Shown here piece after piece: positions 57,577 to 64,000 of a DNA stretch of 64,000 nt. Origin of the DNA: Paraspadella gotoi. Its lineage: Eukaryota; Chaetognatha. The notes under the pieces were generated by a model. The model had not been told where the DNA came from and did not search any database. It saw nothing but the letters and a program-made list of their open reading frames with translations. Position numbers and translations under genes: made by a program. Each line of letters opens with the position of its first letter. Within the stretch, counting starts at the first letter, position 1. The stretch spans positions 3,960,301-4,024,300 of the forward strand of contig CM119270.1 of assembly GCA_051294375.1 (NCBI GenBank), read 5' to 3'.

Positions 57577-58130
57577 TCAAAGATCCAACTTCAGACTTGT
57601 GACTCAAGACCCCAAAAACTCATGGACTCAAGACCCCAGGTCTCGAGAACAGAGTCTGAGGTCACCCGTCGACGATTAAGCGTGAAACGACTCCGTCGAC
57701 GACGATTCTCGATTCACGTGAGAATCTTTGGCTTAAGTGATTCTGGTCGAGCGACCGTGAGAGTTCGGTCAGGAGGTAGGGTAAGGTAAGTTTAAATTAA
57801 GATAGAAAACCAGGTCAAGGAATTTTTTTGAGGGTAAGCGATTCTAGTCTCGCGCTTGACGAAAACTCGAGAGCCCCGTGTGAGCGTGAGTGTGAGTCAT
57901 TAAAAGTCACATCGGTGGGAGGGGCCGAAGGGGGGAGGTAGGGGAAACGTGTTTTGGTGAAAAGTAATTCCAACGACGAGTTTTCGTGTCACAAAAAAGG
58001 GGGGCGGTGCAGGGGGGGCGGGAGGGAAGTGGTAAGTGAGTTTGGATCAAAGTCAAGTTCCGCTTTCGGCGCCAAAGTGAGTTAGTGACTTTTTCTCCCC
58101 TTTTTTTCGAACCGAAACTGGATTTTTAGT
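57480..58130. repeat. clean fragment of block S
   Basis: Matches 16,300-16,950 and 48,430-49,130, including the A-rich tract, ACTCATGGACTCAAGACC, the E-box hairpin (CACGTG at 57,715-57,720) and GCGCCAAAGTGAGTTAGTG. Copy 3 is the noisy one, while this copy and S1 are similar in quality. Confidence 0.88.
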
Positions 58131-58430
58131 TGCTCCTCGAGTACTCGCGGAGCAACTCTATAAGTTACTTTTCGGTTGGTCTGTCGGTCGGTCTGTCTGT
58201 CTGTCGTCGGTATGTCTGTCCATCGGTCTGTCCCACATACGTTAAAAATTCAGGAAAAAAACCTCAAATCTAAGGGACTGTAAGCGCCGCCTTCAGGAAA
58301 TCCTAAAACTATAAGGAATAAAAGACGGAATTTTGATTCAGTGCATGTCATGTCATGTCATGTTATGTCAAGTCATATAATGTGATAAAAGGGCAATACA
58401 CGTGAAAATAAAGTCACTGCGGCGCAACAC
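58129..58430 (+). mobile_element. palindrome-ended MITE-like element, copy 3
   Basis: Left end GTTGCTCCTCGAGTACTCGC with GGAGCAAC (one mismatch from a perfect 28-bp palindrome). Right end GCGGCGCAACAC. The interior has GGTCTGTC repeats and a GTCATGTCATGTCATG run. A block absent here, ATGCTCATAACTTTCATATA in copies 1 and 2, marks a roughly 45-base deletion. Confidence 0.65.
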
Positions 58431-58499
58431 ATTGTTCTTGTGTTTTCTTTTTGGGTGAGATGATGGAGTGGGCGAAGGGGAGGGGGCGGGAGGGTGGAC

Positions 58500-58888
58500 A
58501 AATAGGGGAGAGGAAATTCTCAACTTATTTGTATAAATTTCCTTTTGTTTTTTCCTCCCGTGTTTTTGGCATCTTTTTCTTTCGGCTTTTTACGTCAGAC
58601 ATGGCGAAGTGGGAAAGTTGATTCTCGCTGATCTCAAGTTTTAGATCTAATTTCGTCTTGAATTGAAACCCAAAAAAGGAAGACTAAATTAATTACATGA
58701 CGTCTTGTGTCTGTTCTCTCTCTATTTCTTTGATTCAAGGATGTATATTTCGGCGCTATTTTCTGAAAGCGCCACATTTTTGTTCCTAATCTTTAAAATT
58801 AATCTCGACCTTGATCCTTTATCAAATTTTAACCCTTAATCCGTAACCATAATCCTAAACCCTAATCTCTCTAATCTTATCCCTCAAT

Positions 58889-58924
<36 letters not shown>

Positions 58925-58975
58925 TAATGCTAATCAGAACCTATTCTTAATCCCTAACCCTAAACTATAATCTAA
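58500..58975. repeat. sequence shared with 49,480-50,100, with telomere-like words
   Basis: Contains (TA)n at 58,894-58,922 and degenerate CCCTAA-like words (AACCCTTAATCC, AAACCCTAATC, CCCTAACCCTAAAC) from 58,830 to 58,970. The counterpart near 49.5-50.1 kb keeps CCTAACCCTAAACTATA. Confidence 0.6.
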
Positions 58976-59600
58976 TAAATAAAATAAAAAAATAATAAAA
59001 AAATAATTTAAACTTAAATGGGTCGCTTTTAAGAAAAGATATATGTTTTAAAGAAAACAAAACGCTGTACAGGCAAATCGCTAACAGTCATAAATTCATG
59101 CAACAGCAGAACCAAACTTATGTAACCGATTTTTTTCTCTCTCTCAGTCTTTATGCTCTGATATCTGTAAAGTCTTTTCCCGATAACTTTATCTTTTTCT
59201 CTCTCTTTTTTCTTTTTTCTTCCTATTTTTTCTTCCTTCTTTTTATTTTCCTTATGAGAAATCTCGATCGTTTGTTTCCTCGGAAAGACGCCAGGTGCGC
59301 TGCGGTTTCGCCGAGAGAGGAAGACAAAAGGGAAATGGGAGTTGAGGAAGGGAGAGAGAGAGGGAGAGAGAGAGAGGGAGGAAGGAGTGAGACGAGGAAA
59401 GGAAAAAGATAAAAGTACTAAAATCTAATAAACTCGGAAGAGAGTGAAAGAAAAAAACAAAAAAATATGGAAGAAGAGAAAAGGAAAAAAGTAGAGAAAG
59501 TAAACAAAAGGAAGAAAAAGCGAAAGGTGAGGACGAGATGAGGTGAGGTCGCTCTTTTGAAAAAAAAGAAGGAAAGAGAAACGGAAAAAAGTATGTGGAG
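58976..59600. other. spacer with CT and GA tracts
   Basis: AT-rich, then T-rich (59,130-59,250), then purine-rich (59,330-59,600) including short (GA)n. No gene. Confidence 0.55.
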
Positions 59601-60020
59601 AGGAAATGACAAATAAAAAAATGGGGGGGGAAAAAGGAAAAAATGGAAAAAAAGGAAAAAAAGGGAAAAAAGCTAAAAAAGCTAAAAAAGAAAAAAAAGG
59701 GAAAAAAAGAAAAAAGAGAAAAAAAAGAAAAAAGGAAAAAGGAAAAAGGAAAAAAAGGAAATAAAAGAAAAAAAGGAAAATAGGAAAAAAAGGAAAAAAA
59801 GAAAAAAGAGAAAAAAAGAAAAAAGGAAAAAAAGGAAGAAAAAGAAAAAAAGGAAAAAAGGAAAAAAAGAAAAAGGAAAAAGGGAAAAATGGAAAAAAGG
59901 GAAAAAAGGGGAAAGAAAAAGGAAAAATGTGAAAAAAAGGAAAAAAGGGTAGAAAAAAACGAAAAAGGGGAAAAAAAAAGGAAAAAAGGGGAAAAAAAGG
60001 GAAAAAAAGGAAAAAGGTGT
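59600..60020 (+). repeat. (GGAAAAA)n polypurine minisatellite
   Basis: About 420 bases of GGAAAAAA, GAAAAAGG and GGGAAAAAA units with 100% purine runs of tens of bases. The long Phe/Pro/Leu minus-strand frames (216 and 114 codons) are artefacts. Confidence 0.9.
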
Positions 60021-60510
60021 CTTCAATCCGAAGGAAATGGCAGAGAAGGCAACTGAATTGATGAGTTTGAAACAAGAAATGGCCTAAGATTAAGTGAAGC
60101 GGATGGAAAAAGGAATCGGGGGGGAGAAGGGGGGGGGGTGAAGAGGACTATCGATCGGGGAAATTGAAAGGGTGGGGAAAAATTGATTAAAATTAAGTTG
60201 TATGCGATGAGTTGGATTTAGTTGTAAAGTAAGTGAAAAAATTAAAAATGGCGAGTAAAATTTTAAAATAACCGACCATAGCCGGTCAAAGGCAAGCTAG
60301 CTTATTTTATTGATTGAAAGGATAATTCTCTATTGGTTGGGTATATCAATTTCTTAAGGAAAATTCCCCGGCGTTAACCCACATTAACTTAGTGTTTATA
60401 TGAAACGTACTATGAATTAACTTGTTAGCATATGAACAAAAGTGGGACAGATTGACGGTTGGATAGAATCAGAAAGTAATGACCGACCGAAAGGGTAAGG
60501 GTAAGTCCTG
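60021..60510. other. spacer, nothing recognised
   Basis: Mixed AT-rich sequence with a GGGGGGAGAAGGGGGGGGG run near 60,118. No coding signal. Confidence 0.45.
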
Positions 60511-60514
60511 AAGA

Positions 60515-61025
60515 GTAAGGGTAAGTCCTGAAGAGATAGGGAGAAAAACCCCTACCGAAGAAAGGTTATGTCTGGATTAGGCAAGAAGAACCAGCCATCC
60601 AAGAAATGGTAAGTTTAGCTTCAAGAAAACCCTTTATACAAGAATTGTTAAGTCTTAGTGAGTTAGGATGAAGGACATACCCTAGAAATGGTAAGCTGAG
60701 CTAAAAGAAAAACTCCCTTATCCAGCAAAGGGTAAGTGAAACTAAAAGAAGAACTCTCTACCCAAGAATAGGTAAGTCTTAGTGAGGCAATATGAATCCC
60801 AAACCCAAGAAAGGGTAAGTTTTGGTAAGACAGGAAGAACACTATATCTGAGAGATAGTAAGTTTAGCTTAAAAAAGAACCTCCTACCCAAGAAAAGGTA
60901 AGTCTTGGTGAGGCAAAAAGAAGCCAAACCAAAGAAAGCGTAAGTCTAGATGAGGCATGGAAAATCCCCTACCCAAGAAAGGGTAAGTCTCGATGAGACA
61001 GGAAGAACCCCCTACCCAAGACTGA
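60515..61025 (+). repeat. 42-bp tandem repeat with GGTAAGT core
   Basis: About eleven diverged units of roughly 38-44 bases. The consensus combines CCTACCCAAGAAAGGGTAAG with TCTTGGTGAGGCAGGAAGAA. Core positions are near 60,608, 60,646, 60,690, 60,731, 60,771, 60,813, 60,857, 60,897, 60,939 and 60,982. Each well-kept unit has an imperfect TACCC/GGGTA inverted repeat around the core. A shorter 20-bp version (GGTAAGTCCTGAAGAGTAAG) starts the array at about 60,495. Confidence 0.85.
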
Positions 61026-61311
61026 TGAGAAGCGATTTGCTGCGACTGAGAAGAAAAATGATTTGGAAGAGAAAAGTCTCCGACGACACCTGAGGCAAAG
61101 ACAGGCGGACGGGCGGGGGGCCAGAGAAGAAAAATAGAGAAAAAAAATAGAGAAGGAAAATAGAGAAGGAAAAATAGTGAAGAAGATTAGAGAATAATGA
61201 AAAAATTAATTATGAGGGAAAAGTTTTCCGATAGAAATAATCAAAAATACCACTCTGACTTATGGAAATTAAAGGATAAAATTTTGAGAAAACAAGAACG
61301 GTAATTCAAAT
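61026..61311. other. purine-rich spacer
   Basis: A GGCGGACGGGCGGGGGGCC run near 61,101 is followed by AGAGAAGGAAAATA repeats (61,130-61,200). No coding signal. Confidence 0.5.
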
Positions 61312-61592
61312 GTGTTGCGCCGCAGTGACTGCCTTATCACGTATATTTTTTGTGACATTACATGACATGACGTGACATGACATGACTTTACGTAACTGAA
61401 TGACATAACTGAATGACAATAATAACTTTCTTAGCCTGTGTATTTATGACAAGCACTGCATCGGAATGGTTTTTCCTGACTTAACAGAAGAACAACCAAC
61501 TATAGGCAAATTATAAGCGTTTTTCACGTAAGTGGGACAGACCGACCGAAAAGTGAATTATAGAGTTGCTCCGCGAGTACTCGCGGCGCAAC
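61312..61592 (-). mobile_element. palindrome-ended MITE-like element, inverted copy
   Basis: Reverse complement of copies 1-3. It starts GTGTTGCGCCGCAGTGACT, carries a TGACATGACATGAC-type run, and ends with the 28-base palindrome GTTGCTCCGCGAGT/ACTCGCGGCGCAAC, with one mismatch. This copy shows the terminal inverted repeat most clearly. Confidence 0.7.
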
Positions 61593-61599
61593 AAAAAAT

Positions 61600-61978
61600 C
61601 GTAATATTGACGGAGAAAGAAAATGGGATGAATGATCGGGACTCGATGCGAGGAAATTGGGTTTAAAAATGGAGGAGATTCTGATCCTTATTATTTATTA
61701 AAGATTAAAGAGTTGATAAAATTATAAAGGAGAAAAAATCGGAGAAAAGAAATAACAAAAAGAATGTACATAAAAAGAGAAGAGTAAAAAAAAGAAAAGG
61801 AAGGAAAAGAGAAAAGAAATCAAATATAAAATGATACGATAGTGTTGAACAACAACGACAACAACAACAACAACAAAATAACAGCAGCAACAATAACAAA
61901 AACAACAACAATTCTTTACTCACAACGAGGCAATAATATTGATATAAAGGATCGCCTTCTGTCACTTACTGTTTCTTA
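61600..61978. other. AT-rich spacer with (AAC)n
   Basis: A-rich DNA with a CAA-triplet run at 61,850-61,915. No coding signal apart from repeat-derived frames. Confidence 0.55.
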
Positions 61979-62330
61979 ATCGTCATCTGCGTCTGGGCCG
62001 GGAGGTCCGCGAGGTGGAGGAGCGCACCGACTTCGGGTGCTCGCGACGCCGGTGCCGCTTGGCATGTCGGTGTCGGGTCTTGATGAAGGTAGGGGTCTCG
62101 GATGTCCGTGTCTCGTGTGTGCGCGGATACGCATAGTATGGAGGCCGCGGCCGTGCCGCTGCGGGATCGCCGTGAACGCGCGGTCGGTAGTGTCGCTCAT
62201 TGCCGGCGCGGCCGCGCCCTGCCGCGCGCCGCGCCGCCGCCTGCTACCGCCCCGCCGCCGTCGCCTCCAGCGCCGCCGCCACTGCCCGCCACCGTCATCG
62301 CTGCCGCCATTGCTGCACCTTGACAAATGT
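61979..62330. other. GC- and CpG-rich island with overlapping frames
   Basis: About 350 bases of strongly GC-rich sequence in AT-rich surroundings. A minus-strand frame of 116 codons (61,976-62,326) ends in acidic residues DADDD. Plus-strand frames of 122 and 73 codons overlap it. CCG and GCC triplets dominate 62,220-62,290, while 61,980-62,200 is less repetitive. It may be a CpG-island promoter with a first coding exon on either strand. Codon choice cannot settle it, and no family is recognised. Confidence 0.3.
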
Positions 62331-62339
62331 TTCCAACGA

Positions 62340-62448
62340 TGGAGTAAAGCACAACTACAACGACAACAACGACAACGACGACAACGAAAATTATGCCTTT
62401 TTTAAGACTTCGAAGAAAACGACGACGACGTTGACAACAACGACCGAA

Positions 62449-62452
<4 letters not shown>
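62340..62452 (+). repeat. (ACAACG)n and GAC triplets
   Basis: ACAACGACAACAACGACAAC-type repeats bridge the GC-rich island and the (CT)n array. Confidence 0.75.
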
Positions 62453-62527
<75 letters not shown>

Positions 62528-62535
62528 TCTCTCTC
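62453..62535 (+). repeat. (CT)n microsatellite
   Basis: About 70 bases of pure CT, then CTCCCTCTCTC. The frames reading Ser/Leu or Arg/Glu are artefacts. Confidence 0.95.
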
Positions 62536-63160
62536 CTTTCCTCCCTCTCGCCTTCCTCCGCAGATTTCTCGCTCGACAACCAATAAAAACCTCTGGGTTT
62601 CAACGGATCCGGGAAAAGAGGGAAAAACCGAATGGAGGAATGGGGATTGCGTATAGGGGAAGATGAAATTGGTGATTGGGGATAGGGGAATTAAAAAGAT
62701 GGAGCTCTCTATTCCAAAAGCGCCCCATTTTTGTTCCTTAATCCCTGAACTCGGTTATAACTTTAATGTTCAATATTGATCTAGAGAAAACAATATTTGT
62801 TATATTGTTTGATAATAAAACTAGATGTTTGTAAACAAAAGCAAACGTTTTCTCTCTTAATTTTTAAAGAAATCAATCAATCAATTGGGGCTCTTCTTTA
62901 AAAAGACTAAGAGTTGAAACTAAAAATAAATCCTCTGAGCTCTGATCGTTCGAGGGTAAGTTAAGATGATTTATCGTGGGTGAGCGACGTTGACATTTCA
63001 ATCAAATGAGTGTTGATCACCGGATTAACTCAGCCTGACGCTTCACAAATCATTTTTAATATTATTTTTGTTTCCATTGTTTTTTTCTCCCTCCTTCACG
63101 TTTCGCTTGCATTTCTTGTATCACTATCACGCCATTTTTAATGATAGAGAAGCTTTATTA
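62536..63160. other. spacer, nothing recognised
   Basis: Mixed sequence. AAAGCGCCCCATTTTTGTTCC near 62,718 matches the AAAGCGCCACATTTTTGTTCC word at 58,768, a fragment of the same dispersed repeat. An isolated, diverged unit of the 50-bp repeat lies at about 63,013-63,055. Confidence 0.5.
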
Positions 63161-63164
63161 CAGG

Positions 63165-63355
63165 TTAATTTGTCATCCGACATCTCACAAATCAGTCTCC
63201 AGCTCAATCACCGATTAATCTGGCATATGACATCTAAAATATCAGTCGCCAGCTCTATCACCGATTAATCTGCCATCCGATGTCTCACAAATCAGTCGGC
63301 AACTCTATCACCGATTAATCTGCCATCCGACATCACAGAAATGACTCTTCAGTCT
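63165..63355 (+). repeat. 50-bp tandem repeat
   Basis: About three and a half units with GATTAATCTG at 63,213, 63,263 and 63,313. Each includes CCATCCGACATCTCACAAAT and CAGTC...CAACTCTATCACC. Confidence 0.9.
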
Positions 63356-64000
63356 TCATCCATCGCCTCAAGGCAAATTAGTTTTCCGGGAGGCTGACGA
63401 GCTGAAAAACTAATCCCTCATTCATTCATTCTTGCTTCACCCTTTATTCGAGTATCACTTCTCTATATACCTTTCTTATTTTTTATTTTCTTACCATCTT
63501 ATCTCTCTCTCTCTCTCTCTCCCTCCCTCTCTCTCTCTCTCACTCTCCTCTGCTCGCGACAATTTCAAATTCAGACGACTTCCGAACAGGTTTAAACTTT
63601 TCATCTTCTCCGAATCTATCGATATTTTTTAAATCGAAATAATTAAATAGAAATAATTTTAAAACAAATTTACAAGAATCATGTGACCCTCTTTATAATC
63701 TTGTGGTCCAGGATCATTTAATTATCTTTTTATTACGTATTTTCACTCACAGTTCACAAACCAAGTCTTAACTGGTTTTCAAGATTTGGCGGTTTATTCT
63801 CTCGATATCTTGGTTGCTTTTTTAATTAGTCTTTTAGAAGAGAATGTCGAGGTTGAATCGTGAACGTCCCGACTGTTAAAACTGCTCCTGATTAAAATTA
63901 CCTTCGAAAAACAAATTTCTCAACAAACAACCTCGTTAAAATTCTAACCAATACGCTACTATTATCAAAAGGTTCTTTACTTGATTTAATCAACGACAAA
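63356..64000. other. spacer with short (CT)n
   Basis: CT repeats at 63,502-63,550 lie in otherwise AT-rich, non-repetitive DNA. No gene is recognised to the window end. Confidence 0.55.

Noticed and set aside
59425-60075. 216-codon Phe/Pro-rich minus-strand frame
   Set aside because: It is the translation of the (GGAAAAA)n minisatellite.
60515-61025. Possible CRISPR-like spaced repeats
   Set aside because: The sequence between cores is itself repeated and diverges gradually, so this is a minisatellite.

Overview
The window looks like non-coding nuclear DNA from a metazoan, probably an invertebrate and possibly an arthropod such as a crustacean. The inference rests on very dense long microsatellites ((GA/CT)n, GTC/GAC triplets, (CCG)n), several minisatellites, short terminal-inverted-repeat elements, AT-rich spacers, no bacterial gene layout, and N-filled assembly gaps. 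No marker gene fixes the taxon. I find no intact protein gene, rRNA, tRNA or CRISPR array. Nearly all long open frames are translations of simple repeats (Ser/Leu, Arg/Glu, Ser/Phe, Val/Ser runs).

The main structure is a multi-kilobase segmental duplication. I define four consecutive blocks in the first unit: P (about 1,715-7,170), Q (7,420-10,200), R (10,205-14,700) and S (14,700-16,980). They recur in a second, rearranged unit: P2 (20,215-25,311), a non-repetitive 3.5 kb insert (25,337-28,815), Q2 (28,820-31,542), an inverted R2 (31,543-35,280), a palindromic centre (35,280-36,757), a fragment of R, a noisy Q3 (37,230-41,075), R3 (41,085-46,439) and S3 (47,138-49,150). Further S pieces lie at 50,156-50,543 and 57,480-58,130. 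A partial P lies at 17,111-18,065. Copies differ mostly by one- or two-base indels, often in homopolymers. Two stretches (about 37,230-41,880 and 45,958-50,155) carry many more insertions and sit beside 25-base N runs, as expected of gap filling with uncorrected long reads.

The most informative smaller features are: two insertions of one 640-700 bp hAT-like non-autonomous element, with 8-bp target duplications that can be checked against empty sites in this same window; a dispersed 280-345 bp element with a 28-bp palindrome at one end; an 18-bp minisatellite at the inversion breakpoint and at the palindrome centre; a duplicated CpG-rich promoter-like region with RFX-type X-box, full CRE and TATA box; and a 42-bp tandem repeat whose units carry a splice-donor-like GGTAAGT.

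Three places look coding-like. The 25.3-28.8 kb insert holds an ATG-less 102-codon frame, a retropepsin-like D-T-G fragment and a 118-codon frame of ordinary composition. At 52.1-52.9 kb a set of short plus-strand exons joins in phase at good splice sites. A GC-rich island lies at 61,980-62,330. All three are weak calls. The right-hand third (50.5-64 kb) is otherwise polypyrimidine, AT-rich and minisatellite DNA.
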